64,000 bases of DNA from Algisphaera agarilytica (GCF_014207595.1 NZ_JACHGY010000001.1:2052836-2116835), one strand, 5' to 3'; shown: positions 29,601-39,136, numbered from the stretch's first letter. The notes: generated from the sequence alone by a model not told the origin. Translations and numbers: made by a program.

Positions 29601-29897
29601 GACGACGGACTGGGTGGCGATGCCCGCGTGGTCGGTGCCGGGGAGCCAGACGGCGTTGTGTCCTTTCATGCGCGCAGCCCGGGTGAGCACGTCCTGCAGC
29701 GTGTTGTTCAGGGCGTGGCCCAGGTGCAGCGCGGCGGTGACGTTCGGCGGGGGAATCGCGATGGCGTACGGATCGCCCGCGTCCTCGGCCGAGGCTTGAA
29801 AGGCTTTGGCAGCGATCCAGCGTTCGGTGATCGACGATTCGACATCGGCGGGGACATATTTGGAAGGCAGGTCGTGGGCGGCGGTGGCGTTGCTCAT
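26607..29897 (-). CDS. valS: Valyl-tRNA synthetase
   Basis: 1096 residues from ATG 29897 (MSNATAAHDLPSKYVP), longer than the usual 880-950. HIGH motif as LHLGHALNN, KMSKS as GQKMSKSLGNG, the editing domain TTRPETMLGDTAVAVNP, and a C-terminal coiled coil. Extra length comes partly from repeat insertions: a family B repeat (29184-29222, KPEAAERSDKAPD) and a family A repeat (28941-28975, DADAEAAEASGT). A lower-GC patch (28130-28395) occupies the section before DPDVLDTWFSSALW where many ValS have a zinc-binding insert. Confidence 0.96.
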   Translation of the reverse strand: MSNATAAHDLPSKYVPADVESSITERWIAAKAFQASAEDAGDPYAIAIPPPNVTAALHLGHALNNTLQDVLTRAARMKGHNAVWLPGTDHAGIATQSVVDKRLLATGQKALKEYKLDEAEGQGGRDAFIEKVQDWKDEYEARITQQLKDMGCSCDWDRQAFTMDEPRAKAVREAYFQLFKDGLIYRGKRLVNWDPVTQTALADDEVEMEDIDGNFYYMKYPIVRPKPEAAERSDKAPDPANPDLWEETGDFATVATTRPETMLGDTAVAVNPDDKSRAQYIGQFVKLPIVDRVIPIIGDDYVVIPVSDADAEAAEASGTPVDSKAKMASGFLKVTPAHDPNDYDIGQRHDLPIINVMAPDASISINHGWPAEENPDANDTLQPFVGLSREDARKAIVRWFKDQDLMQEVKPYRHAVGHSYRSHVPVEPYYSDQWYLKVTDDKLKGAALRAMDKSQRQPSEDEAFESKAHAEATGLKFTPERYAKTFQTWHENIRDWCISRQLWWGHRIPVWSRAQTLKVKLKPGETANAEVGKITNALLAESDSKYVRLGAAHRRVSTVLAKSGSSQIEDFVCVPASLDSAEETILVELLQERGFVQDPDVLDTWFSSALWPMSTLGWPEKTPDLELWNPTSVLCTAREIITLWVSRMVMFNLYFLDQLPFKDVFIHAMIQDGHGQKMSKSLGNGVDPIDIIHSHGSDAMRYTLTAMTTQTQDVRLPVDTIDPHTGETFTPKFITGPGGYKVAAPEQEHNGKKMVSSYGIASGTAEPTDDTPAARNTSEKFDVGQRFSTKLWNATRFALGNLAEAEPDAVGVRMSVADRWILSRTVRAVESADKHLAGYDFHNYANGLYQFVWNEVCDWYIEAVKPIITKPEGARSRQVLATVLDVSLRLLHPVMPFVTERLWEALSAVCPKRGVEGLDPNENDLLVTADWPVADRALIDLDAEQRFGRIQEVVGMIREVRNGAKVSPKETLDFSVKVGEDVAGTIREGLSLMSAMTNTNIVGVGPDTVKPENAAVVTAPVGEGYLHIEIDNDAESERLTKRKEELEKSIKTLDGRLSNEKYTSKAPAHLVQQTRDQRADAAAELERVVEQLTALG
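28941..28975. repeat. Palindromic repeat, family A, inside valS
   Basis: GGTACCAGACGCTTCG, GCGGC, then CTCAGCGTCGGCGT. Translated in the valS frame as DADAEAAEASGT, an insertion in the editing domain. Confidence 0.88.
29184..29222. repeat. Palindromic repeat, family B, inside valS
   Basis: 39 bases identical (minus strand) to 58210-58248 in murA, and read in the same frame in both genes as KPEAAERSDKAPD. The core GCTGCGGAGCGCAGCG is an imperfect palindrome. Confidence 0.92.
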
Positions 29898-30012
29898 GGC
29901 GAGGCTCGGATAACGATGCGCGGGGCGGCGCAGGGGCATAGGGCTAGGGCAATGGGTGGGGTGTCCCGCTTCGGTGACGTCGAGGCGGGGCGGAGAAGAG
30001 GGGGTCGTCCCC

Positions 30013-30057
30013 TCAGCTAACGGGGACGCTGGCGAGGTTGGTGGCGGCAGCGAGCAT
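30013..30057 (-). CDS. Possible valS leader peptide
   Basis: A 14-residue frame (MLAAATNLASVPVS) whose ATG lies six bases after a TATACT -10 box (plus strand 30064-30069), the same leaderless arrangement as the ileS leader. It contains GTC and GTT Val codons near its end, but no T-tailed hairpin follows. Tentative. Confidence 0.3.
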   Translation of the reverse strand: MLAAATNLASVPVS

Positions 30058-30065
30058 GCGGGAAG

Positions 30066-30108
30066 TATACCAGACGCTTCGCCCCGGATTGGGGCTCAGC
30101 GTCGGCGT
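30066..30108. repeat. Palindromic repeat, family A, upstream of valS
   Basis: TATACCAGACGCTTCGCC, a GGATTGG-type middle, then CTCAGCGTCGGCGT. It abuts the TATACT box of the candidate valS promoter, so it may contribute to it. Confidence 0.8.
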
Positions 30109-30141
30109 GGGTTGCCGGGGTTGTGGGGTTTGCTGCGGAAT

Positions 30142-31167
30142 TCAGCGCATGTGGCTGTTTTGAATCTCGTCGATTCGCTTGCGGACCGCGGCTTCCCAGG
30201 ACTTGGGGCCGGTGCGTTGGGCGACGGCGTATTGCAGCCAGTTCGAGACGCCCCAGCGTTTGCTGTTGAACGTCACGCGTCCCCAGCGGTTGCCCAGATT
30301 GAGGCGGAGCTTCTCGAAGGCGCCGGGCGGCGTCGGCTCGCCATCGGACAACTCGTAGCCGCGGGCTTTCATGAGGTCGAGGCATTGGTACTCGACAAGC
30401 TGGCGTTCGCGGGGCGACTGCTTGGTGCGCCACTGCTCGGCGAGCTTGGGGTCGGGGCGGGAGTAGGTCGTGTCCACATCCAGCGCGAGCATGGCCGGGT
30501 CGTAGGTGAGGCCGAGGAACTCGCAGACGCGGGTCAGCTCGGCCTCGGGTTCGCGGACGAGGTCTTCGTATTTGACATCCAGCGTCTGTTCGGGCTTCAC
30601 CTGCGAGCAGAGCTTGTCCCAGTGTTCTTCGGGGCGGATCCAGTAGTCGGCCCCGCCGTGGACGTTGCTGGCCCAGCCCATGCCGATGCACGAGCGGGCG
30701 ACGTCGCGCGGGTCACGTAGCGTGTGGATGAACTTGGCGTTGGGCCAGAGCTTGGGCAGCAGGTCCATCCGGCTGTGGATGGTGCCGCCGAGCACGGGCA
30801 GCTGGCCGCCGCGGTCGTAGGCCTGGGCGATGAAGCTGTGCATCAGCGCGGGGTAGTCGAGTGACGGGTCGACCTCGAAGCCGTTGAGCAACATCATCCG
30901 GTCGGTCTTGGCGAACTCGTGGTAGCTCGCTATGTCCGGCCAGTTGTCGCCGACGGCTTCGGAGACGCAGCCCTCGAACTCGCCAAAGATGTAGGCCTGG
31001 GGGTGGTGGTCGATGAGCAGACGCAGCAGGGTGGTGCCCGAGCGGAGCGGGCCGACGATGAACACCGGCTCGTTGAGGACGCGATCACGCTGGCTGTCGT
31101 CGGCGACGGGCGCGGCGGCGGATTCGGGGTTGGTGGGGGCGGCCGGATCGGGCGGGGCTGCGTTCAT
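30142..31167 (-). CDS. Sulfotransferase
   Basis: 341 residues of the PAPS-dependent sulfotransferase family (Sulfotransfer_3 type). The 5'-phosphosulfate loop is GPLRSGTTLLRLL (residues 38-50) and the 3'-phosphate motif is RDPRDVARSCIGMGWASN. The C-terminal part (LDVKYEDLVREPEAEL, CEFLGLTYDP) is typical. It transfers sulphate from PAPS to a carbohydrate or peptide acceptor; acceptor unknown. An adenylylsulfate kinase (cysC-like) elsewhere in the window could supply PAPS. Confidence 0.9.
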   Translation of the reverse strand: MNAAPPDPAAPTNPESAAAPVADDSQRDRVLNEPVFIVGPLRSGTTLLRLLIDHHPQAYIFGEFEGCVSEAVGDNWPDIASYHEFAKTDRMMLLNGFEVDPSLDYPALMHSFIAQAYDRGGQLPVLGGTIHSRMDLLPKLWPNAKFIHTLRDPRDVARSCIGMGWASNVHGGADYWIRPEEHWDKLCSQVKPEQTLDVKYEDLVREPEAELTRVCEFLGLTYDPAMLALDVDTTYSRPDPKLAEQWRTKQSPRERQLVEYQCLDLMKARGYELSDGEPTPPGAFEKLRLNLGNRWGRVTFNSKRWGVSNWLQYAVAQRTGPKSWEAAVRKRIDEIQNSHMR

Positions 31168-31200
31168 ACACGCCTTATCGGTTCATCGGCTGGGGCCGGT

Positions 31201-32469
31201 TCAGTCGGTTTGGGCGGTCCTTTGGCGGTCACGGACGCCCAGGAGGTAGAGCACCGCGTCGAGGCCGAGCGTCGAGACGGACTGCTCGGCCTGTTCCCGG
31301 ACGATCGGCTTGGCGTGGAAGGCGATGCCCAGGCCAGCCCGGTTGAGCATGGGCAGGTCGTTGGCCCCGTCGCCCACCGCGACGACTTGCTGCTCGTTGA
31401 TGCCTTCGGTGGCGGCGAGTTCGCCGAGCAGCTCGGCCTTGCGTGGGCCGTTGACGATGGTGCCCAGGACGTTGCCGGTGAGCTTGCCGTCGACGATTTC
31501 GAGTTCGTTGGCGTGGACGTGGTCGAGGCCGAGCTTCTGCTGGAGGTGTCGGCCGAAGTAGGTGAACCCGCCCGAGAGGACCGCGGTCTTGTAGCCAAAC
31601 GCCTTGAGGTTGGCGAGCAACGTCTCGCAGCCCTCGGTGAGCACGAGACGCTCGGCCACGGTCTGCATGGTCGACTCGGGTAGGCCGGCGAGCGTGGCGG
31701 CACGCTGACGGAGCGAGGCGTCGAAATCGAGCTCGCCCCGCATCGCGGCCTCGGTGATGGCGGCGACCTGATCGCCCGCGCCAGCCTCCTTGGCCAGCTC
31801 GTCGATGACCTCGGCCTGGATCAGCGTCGAGTCCATGTCGAACACGACCATGCGACGCGACCGCCGGTACACGTCGTCTTTCTGCCATGCGATGTCCAGC
31901 GACAGGTCGCTGCCGAGCTGCATGAAATGGCCGTGCATCGCATCGGCATCGCGCAGCTCGCCCCGTAGCCAGAACTCGATGCAGGCGCGACGGGGTTGGC
32001 CGGTGTCGGCCTCGCTGCCGGGGCGGGGCGGTCGACCCGAGAGACGGTGGATCACGTCGATGTTCAGGCCTTGCGCTGCGATCACCGAGGTCACCGCAGC
32101 GAGCTGCTCGGCGGTGAGGCTTCGGGTGAGCAGCGTGAGGATGTGCCGGGGCTTGCCCTGCCGGCCGACCCAGTGGTCGTAGTTCGCGTCGGCGATGGGC
32201 TTGGCTTTGAGCTTGAGGTCGTGGTGCTTGGCGACCTTGCGGATCGCCTTGAGGGTTTTCTTGGTCTTCGCCTCGTCGCAGACCAGATCGTCGGGCAGGC
32301 GGACCATCATGCCCAGCAGCAGCGACTGGTGGATCACGGCCTGGTTGATGTCCAACACCGTCGCGCCGAGTTGGGCGAGGGCGTCGGACAGCTCGGCGGT
32401 GAGACCGGGCCGGTCCTCGCCGGTGAAACGCAGGAGATGGGTGGTCGTGATGGTCGGTTTCTCCGCCAT
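31201..32469 (-). CDS. serB: Phosphoserine phosphatase with N-terminal ACT domains
   Basis: 422 residues from ATG 32469. Two N-terminal ACT-like repeats (HLLRFTGEDRPGLTAELSDALAQLG; ILTLLTRSLTAEQLAAVTSVI) are followed by the HAD core: VVFDMDSTLIQAEVIDELAKEAG (nucleophile Asp), SGGFTYFGRHL and VAVGDGANDLPML. It dephosphorylates 3-phosphoserine to serine in the last step of serine synthesis; the ACT domains suggest allosteric control by serine. Confidence 0.94.
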   Translation of the reverse strand: MAEKPTITTTHLLRFTGEDRPGLTAELSDALAQLGATVLDINQAVIHQSLLLGMMVRLPDDLVCDEAKTKKTLKAIRKVAKHHDLKLKAKPIADANYDHWVGRQGKPRHILTLLTRSLTAEQLAAVTSVIAAQGLNIDVIHRLSGRPPRPGSEADTGQPRRACIEFWLRGELRDADAMHGHFMQLGSDLSLDIAWQKDDVYRRSRRMVVFDMDSTLIQAEVIDELAKEAGAGDQVAAITEAAMRGELDFDASLRQRAATLAGLPESTMQTVAERLVLTEGCETLLANLKAFGYKTAVLSGGFTYFGRHLQQKLGLDHVHANELEIVDGKLTGNVLGTIVNGPRKAELLGELAATEGINEQQVVAVGDGANDLPMLNRAGLGIAFHAKPIVREQAEQSVSTLGLDAVLYLLGVRDRQRTAQTD

Positions 32470-32495
32470 AGGCGCGGGAGATTGTAACGTCTGTC

Positions 32496-33023
32496 TCATT
32501 TCACCTTGGAGGGTGGCTTAGGGTGAGACCAGAAACAGAACATGATGACAAGCAGAACTGCTGCCCAGAAGGCAATTCGGCCGCACCAATCTGCTGAGAT
32601 GTAGGTTTTTGCGGGCTGCAACAAGACAGAAAGTGCTGTCCATGCCACGACAAATAGGGTGAGGCCAAAGAAGGCGCGATCCTTCCGGCTCAATCCCTGA
32701 TTCGCCCACACCCCGACTTCGCGGAGGTCAGCATGGCATTCGGGGCATTGGAACCCTTGTTCGGGATGGATGCCATAGCCACAGTTTCCACAGACTGAGC
32801 TATCCACCCGCCGAACGCCGTGAGTACGGAGGTGCCGCCAGTATTTGCCAAAACTCCCATAGATGGGCTGCCGTCGCGATACGCCTGCTTGTCGCAGATC
32901 ACTCCCGCAGTGCGGACAATCCCAGGTCTTGACGTACCCGGTAGGTTTCCGACACCGGCCACAGGCCTTCCCACGAGCCGTGACGGAGTTGTCGACGATC
33001 GGCATGACGGTTTTTCTGGCCAT
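32496..33023 (-). CDS. Zinc-ribbon membrane protein
   Basis: 175 residues with two CxxC ribbons (CGRCRKP...CPHCGSDL; CGNCGYGIHPEQGFQCPECHADL) and two C-terminal transmembrane helices (AFFGLTLFVVAWTALSVLL; AFWAAVLLVIMFCFW). Function unknown; planctomycete genomes carry several such proteins. Lies between serB and ffh on the same strand. Confidence 0.75.
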   Translation of the reverse strand: MARKTVMPIVDNSVTARGKACGRCRKPTGYVKTWDCPHCGSDLRQAGVSRRQPIYGSFGKYWRHLRTHGVRRVDSSVCGNCGYGIHPEQGFQCPECHADLREVGVWANQGLSRKDRAFFGLTLFVVAWTALSVLLQPAKTYISADWCGRIAFWAAVLLVIMFCFWSHPKPPSKVK

Positions 33024-33032
33024 CCCGGAGTG

Positions 33033-34559
<1,527 letters not shown>

Positions 34560-34667
34560 GGGGATCCACGACCGGGGTGTGGATCAGGCTCTGACCGGAG
34601 CGGTCAAGAGTATAGCGGGCCGCGTGGAGATCGCGGGTGGACGCGGGATTGAGGATGGGCTGGAGGA

Positions 34668-34925
34668 TCAGGACGCGCGGCGCCGATGCGAGGCCGGCAG
34701 GGGGGGCTCATCGGCGAGGATCATCACCTCGGGCGTGGCGAGGGCGTCGGCGGCATCGAGGAACGCGGAGCCCGTCTCGGCCGGGGCTTCGGCTTCGGTC
34801 GATTCCTGGCCGTCGTCGATCTCGGACTCGTGGAGCGTGATCGGCTCGCAGGGAACCAGGAAGATCGAATCCGGCTCGCCGACGGCGGTGATGGTGAGTT
34901 TCAGGGTCTGGTGCATGATGCGCAT
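34668..34925 (-). CDS. Small hypothetical protein
   Basis: 85 residues (start ATG 34925; 34916 also possible). Acidic, no recognised family: a strand-rich N-terminus (TLKLTITAVGEPDSIFLVPCEPITL) and a low-complexity Ala/Glu/Pro tail. Codon pattern is compatible with real coding, but there is no strong ribosome site. Confidence 0.45.
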   Translation of the reverse strand: MRIMHQTLKLTITAVGEPDSIFLVPCEPITLHESEIDDGQESTEAEAPAETGSAFLDAADALATPEVMILADEPPLPASHRRRAS

Positions 34926-35236
34926 CTTCCTTGAATGGCGTCACAGGCTTTCTGAATCATAGCGGAGTTATCGGACAATCGGTTGAGGATTCCAGGTTGC
35001 CCACCAAATTTTCGACCAAACCCCCTAGACCGCGTGAAAAGTTTGGCGATCTGCCGAAGCTTGGCGGCCAGCGAAGGTTGCGGCCCGGCAGACGGGGATG
35101 CCGATATCGGAACATGGAGCGGATCGGCGGGTGGTGAATATTGTTTGCCCGAGTGCAGGCCAGAAGGGGGACTGGCCGATAATATGTTGCACTTCAAGCA
35201 CGGATCGGTGATTTCTGGTGTTGTAAGGATGCGACG

Positions 35237-36169
35237 ATGAAAACCTTGGGCGTTGGCCTGACTGGTGTGATGATGATCGGGATGTTGGGCCTTACCGGCT
35301 GCGGGGAGCCGCAGGGGGCGGCCGCCGCGTCGGCACGCTTCGCCCACTCCGACGAGCGATCCATGGAGTCTCAGCGTGAGACCTACCAGCAGACGCTGGA
35401 CGGGGTTTACGAGGCCTACGACGTGGTCCTGAACAACCTCGCCCACGCCCAGACGCCCGGCTACCGCGCGATCCGCCCGATCTTTGAAACCGCTTCGAGT
35501 GAGGTCTCCGGCCGCAACGGCGTGCTCCAGCCCGTCATGCTCCGCGACCCCAGCCCCGGTCGACCCGTGAAGACCGGGCGTTGGCTCGACGTGGCGATCC
35601 AGGGGGCGGGCTACCTCATCCTTGATGATCCCGCGGCCAACGGCGTGGATGGCCTGGCCTACAGCCGGGCGGGGCAGCTCTACATCAGCCCCGACAGTGT
35701 GCTGGTCGCGGGCTCGCCCAACGGCCCCCGGCTCGAGCCGATCGTCGTCTTCCCCGACGAGTTCCACGACATCCAGATCAAGACCGACGGCACGGTTCAG
35801 GTGCTCGCCGGCGCCCGGCCGCGCTGGACCGCCATCGGCCAGATCCACCTGGCCCGCTTCGCCAACGACGCGGGGCTGGTTCAAGCCACCACCGGCCACT
35901 ACATCGCCACCGCCGAGTCGGGCCCGCCGCTGGTCGACACCCCCGGCGGCCTGGGCTTGGGTACCCTCCAGCACAAGCATCTGGAAGGCTCCAACGTGAA
36001 CGTCGCCTCCGAATTGGCCGAGCTCAACCGTCTCAAGGACTGGGGCGAATCCCTCGGCGAAGGCCTGGGCATCGAGCCCGAGTTCAAGGCCCCTGCACCC
36101 GCCGCCGCGACCTGGGACGCCCCCGTCCACGCCTCGTCGGGCCCCGTCATCTCGGATCGGCACCGCTGA
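35237..36169 (+). CDS. FlgG-like flagellar rod protein carried on a lipoprotein signal
   Basis: 310 residues. The N-terminus is a lipoprotein signal (MKTLGVGLTGVMMIGMLGLTGC, lipobox LTGC). The mature part follows FlgG/FlgF: LDGVYEAYDVVLNNLAHAQTPGYRA (flagellar rod N-terminal motif), GRWLDVAIQGAGYLIL, YSRAGQLYISPDSVLVAGSP, IQIKTDGTVQVL, IGQIHLARFAN and C-terminal LEGSNVNVASELAELNRL. FlgG normally lacks a cleavable signal, so this copy is predicted to be membrane-anchored, an unusual form. No other flagellar genes lie in the window. Possibly a derivative with a different role. Confidence 0.88.
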   Translation: MKTLGVGLTGVMMIGMLGLTGCGEPQGAAAASARFAHSDERSMESQRETYQQTLDGVYEAYDVVLNNLAHAQTPGYRAIRPIFETASSEVSGRNGVLQPVMLRDPSPGRPVKTGRWLDVAIQGAGYLILDDPAANGVDGLAYSRAGQLYISPDSVLVAGSPNGPRLEPIVVFPDEFHDIQIKTDGTVQVLAGARPRWTAIGQIHLARFANDAGLVQATTGHYIATAESGPPLVDTPGGLGLGTLQHKHLEGSNVNVASELAELNRLKDWGESLGEGLGIEPEFKAPAPAAATWDAPVHASSGPVISDRHR

Positions 36170-36174
36170 TCGGG

Positions 36175-36180
36175 TATACT
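36175..36180 (+). promoter_or_regulatory. -10 box of the ileS leader promoter
   Basis: TATACT; transcription would start about 36187, at or just before the leader ATG, so the leader peptide is probably translated from a leaderless mRNA. No clear -35 box. Confidence 0.5.
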
Positions 36181-36187
36181 CCCGCCC

Positions 36188-36247
36188 ATGGCTAACGCCC
36201 TCCGCCCCGATCCGCGAATTATTATTGGCATCCCCAACCTCCGGTAG
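36188..36247 (+). CDS. Isoleucine-rich ileS leader peptide
   Basis: 19 residues, MANALRPDPRIIIGIPNLR, with three successive ATT codons (36218-36226) and an ATC (36230-36232), then TAG at 36245. Four isoleucines in a short frame immediately upstream of ileS, followed by overlapping terminator and antiterminator stems, is the layout of classical ribosome-mediated attenuation (as in ilv and his operons). The short promoter-to-ATG distance implies leaderless translation. Confidence 0.7.
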   Translation: MANALRPDPRIIIGIPNLR

Positions 36248-36303
36248 GGCGGTCCTCCCACGTTCCAGCAATCAACCCGCCCTGCCCACCGGCAGGGTTT
36301 TTT
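36243..36303 (+). promoter_or_regulatory. ileS attenuator: alternative antiterminator and terminator hairpins
   Basis: Terminator: CCCTGCC (36280-36286), loop CACC, GGCAGGG (36291-36297), then six T (36298-36303). Antiterminator: 36243-36252 (GGTAGGGCGG) can pair with 36277-36286 (CCGCCCTGCC), ten pairs with one G-U, taking the left arm of the terminator. A ribosome stalled on the Ile codons leaves 36243-36252 free, favouring read-through into ileS. A third segment, CCGCCC at 36182-36187, could pair with 36247-36252. Confidence 0.7.
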
Positions 36304-36355
36304 ATTGCCTCGCCCGACCTCACGCCTCGCCCCTCATTCCTCAGACCTCCCCACG

Positions 36356-39136
36356 ATGTCCGACACCACCACCCAACCCGAAAAGCGTTCCTACAAAAAG
36401 ACGCTGAACCTGCCCAAGACCGCCTTCCCCATGAAGGCCAACCTCGTGCAGAACGAGGCCGCCAGCCAGAAACGCTGGGACAAGCTCGGGCTCTACCAGA
36501 AGCTCCGTGACCAGGCCCCCAAGGACAAGCCCTTCGTCTTCCACGACGGCCCGCCGTACGCCAACGGCGACATCCACCTCGGGCACCTGCTCAACAAATG
36601 CCTCAAGGACTTCGTCGTCCGCAGCAAGACCATGCTCGGCTACGACACGCCCTACACCCCCGGCTGGGACTGCCACGGCCTGCCCATCGAACACAAGGTC
36701 ATGCAAGACCTCGGCGACGCCGCCAAGACGATGGAACCCATTAAGATCCGTCGGAAGTGCCAGTCGTATGCGGAGAAATTCGTCAAGACCCAGAGCAAGC
36801 AGATGCAGCGTCTGTTGACGATGGCCGACTACGACGATCCGTACCTGACCATGGCCCCGAAGTACGAAGCGGGCGTGCTCGGAGTCTTTGCCGGGCTGGT
36901 CGAGAAGGGCGTCGTCTACCGCGACCTCAAGCCCGTGCACTGGTCGATCGATAACCAGACCGCGCTCGCCGAGGCGGAGCTGGAGTACTACGACCGGGAA
37001 GACACGTCGGTGTTTGTGAAGTTCGACTGCGTCGGCAAAAAAGACCAGTCGCTGATGATCTGGACCACCACGCCGTGGACCCTGCCGGCCAACCTCGCGG
37101 TCGCGGTGCACGAGCGCTACGAGTACGGCCTGTACCAAGCGGGCGACCGCAAAGTCGTCCTCGCCACCGAACTCGCCACGAAGGTCTTGGCCCTCGGCGG
37201 GATCGACTCGGCCGAGCCGCTGGAAACCTTCCCCGGCCGAGACCTCTTGGGTGTCGAATACACCCACCCGTTCATCGACCGCGTCGGCAAGGTCTTCCAC
37301 GCCGAATACGTCACCCTCGAAGACGGCACCGGCCTGGTTCACACCGCGCCGGGCCACGGGGCCGAGGACTACCAGACCGGCCTCCGTGAAGGGCTGGATG
37401 TGTATTGCCCCGTGCTGCCGGACGGCACGTACGACGACACCGTGCCCGAATGGCTCGTCGGCAAGTCGATCTGGAAAGCCAACGACGAGGTGGTCGAACA
37501 CCTCCGCGGCTCGGGCCACCTGTTCCACGACCAGAAGTTCATGCACAGCTACCCGCACGACTGGCGCGGCAAGAAGCCCGTCATCTTCCGCGCGACCGAG
37601 CAGTGGTTCGTCGGCGTCGATAAACCCGTCAACGCCGACGCTGAGCAAAGCGAAGCGTCTGGTACCTCGATGCGCGACGCAGCTCTGGCGCAAACCGCAT
37701 CCGATGTCGACTTCCTCCCCGACTGGGGCCGCAACCGCATGCGCGGCATGCTCGAATCCCGCCCCGACTGGTGCATCAGCCGCCAGCGGTCCTGGGGATT
37801 ACCGATCCCTGCGTTCTTCAAAGCCGACGGCTCGCCGCTGCTCAACCCCGACAGCGTCCGCGCCGTCGCCAAAGTCTTCGCCGAGAAGGGCAGCGATGCG
37901 TGGTTCTACATGGAGCCCGCCGACCTGCTCGTGCACTACGACGAAGACGGCCTGGACAAGTCCACGCTGACCAAAGGCAAAGACACCTTCGACGTTTGGT
38001 TTGAATCGGGATCGTCCTGGAACGCGGTGCTCCGCGAAGGCTGGCGTGACAAGCAGTCCGGCGACGCCTACCCGGCCGACCTCTACCTCGAAGGCAGCGA
38101 CCAACACCGCGGCTGGTTCCAGCACTCGCTGCTTCCCGCCCTCGCGGTCACCGGCCAGTCCCCGTTCAAGACCGTGCTCACCCACGGCTTCATGGTCGAT
38201 AAAAACGGCCGTAAATATTCGAAGTCGCAGGGCGACACGATCGATGACCTGATGAAAAATCACGGCGCGGATGTTCTGCGATGGTGGGTCAGCGGCCAAA
38301 ACACCGACAATGACATCAAGGTTGATGAAAGCTTCTTCAAGCTCGCCGGTGAGGAATACCGCAAGGTGCGCAACACGCTGCGTTTCCTGCTGTCGAACCT
38401 CGATGGTTTCGATCCCGCCAATGCTCACGCCTTCACCGAAGCCGACGCAGCCAGCCTCGACGCCTGGGCGATGGGTGAGCTCGGCAAGTTGATCCAAACG
38501 GTGCGTGCAGCCTATGAGGGCTTCGCCTACCGCAAGGCCACCGAAGCGATCTTCAACTTCTGCAACGACACGCTCAGCGCGGTCTACCTCACCGCGGTGA
38601 AGGACCGGCTGTACTGCGACGCTGCGGACAGCCCGCGCCGCCTGCGTTCGCAGACCGCCTGCTTCAAACTTGCCGAGGCGTTGTGCCAGATGCTCGCCCC
38701 GGTCTTGCCACACACGGCTGACGAAGCCTGGCGGGCGCTGCCCGGCAAGGGCGATGACGATTGTGTGCATCTCCAGCTGCTGCCCGAGGCGTCCGACGCC
38801 AGCAGTGTCATGGCCGATCCGCGTTGGGCCCAAGCCATGGCCGAGCGTGATGTTTGGCTCAAGGCGATGGAAGACTTTCGTCAGACCAACGATGTGGACA
38901 ACCCGCTCGACCTGGGCTTAATCGTTTCCGGCGATTGGTCGGCTTTCGCATCCGAAGACCTCGCCGACCTCTGCGGCGTGAGCCGGTTCTCTTCGGGCAG
39001 CGACCGTACTTCCGTCGAAGACCTGTCGAACGAGCCGCGCTGCGAACGCTCGTGGAAGCGTGACGGCACGGTCAAGGAACGCTCCGACGGCGGCCAACTC
39101 TCCGACCGCGACGCCGCGGCACTGGGCCTGAGCTAA
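36356..39136 (+). CDS. ileS: Isoleucyl-tRNA synthetase
   Basis: 926 residues from ATG 36356. HIGH as DIHLGHLLNK (N-terminal third), KMSKS as KYSKSQGDTI, editing domain TTPWTLPANLAVAVH and GLVHTAPGHGAEDY, and an anticodon-binding helical domain. A family A repeat at 37632-37666 inserts NADAEQSEASGTS just before RDAALAQ. The usual zinc-binding C-terminal tail of bacterial IleS is not evident. Preceded by the attenuator, so expression probably rises when charged tRNA-Ile falls. Confidence 0.96.
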   Translation: MSDTTTQPEKRSYKKTLNLPKTAFPMKANLVQNEAASQKRWDKLGLYQKLRDQAPKDKPFVFHDGPPYANGDIHLGHLLNKCLKDFVVRSKTMLGYDTPYTPGWDCHGLPIEHKVMQDLGDAAKTMEPIKIRRKCQSYAEKFVKTQSKQMQRLLTMADYDDPYLTMAPKYEAGVLGVFAGLVEKGVVYRDLKPVHWSIDNQTALAEAELEYYDREDTSVFVKFDCVGKKDQSLMIWTTTPWTLPANLAVAVHERYEYGLYQAGDRKVVLATELATKVLALGGIDSAEPLETFPGRDLLGVEYTHPFIDRVGKVFHAEYVTLEDGTGLVHTAPGHGAEDYQTGLREGLDVYCPVLPDGTYDDTVPEWLVGKSIWKANDEVVEHLRGSGHLFHDQKFMHSYPHDWRGKKPVIFRATEQWFVGVDKPVNADAEQSEASGTSMRDAALAQTASDVDFLPDWGRNRMRGMLESRPDWCISRQRSWGLPIPAFFKADGSPLLNPDSVRAVAKVFAEKGSDAWFYMEPADLLVHYDEDGLDKSTLTKGKDTFDVWFESGSSWNAVLREGWRDKQSGDAYPADLYLEGSDQHRGWFQHSLLPALAVTGQSPFKTVLTHGFMVDKNGRKYSKSQGDTIDDLMKNHGADVLRWWVSGQNTDNDIKVDESFFKLAGEEYRKVRNTLRFLLSNLDGFDPANAHAFTEADAASLDAWAMGELGKLIQTVRAAYEGFAYRKATEAIFNFCNDTLSAVYLTAVKDRLYCDAADSPRRLRSQTACFKLAEALCQMLAPVLPHTADEAWRALPGKGDDDCVHLQLLPEASDASSVMADPRWAQAMAERDVWLKAMEDFRQTNDVDNPLDLGLIVSGDWSAFASEDLADLCGVSRFSSGSDRTSVEDLSNEPRCERSWKRDGTVKERSDGGQLSDRDAAALGLS
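37632..37666. repeat. Palindromic repeat, family A, inside ileS
   Basis: ACGCCGACGCTGAG...CGAAGCGTCTGGTACC, the reverse orientation of the 21471 copy. In frame in ileS as NADAEQSEASGT, the same frame and orientation relative to the gene as the valS copy. Confidence 0.88.

Noticed and set aside
29897-29939. Start of valS at 29939
   Set aside because: The first 14 residues are not like ValS; MSNATAAHDL at 29897 begins the conserved part.
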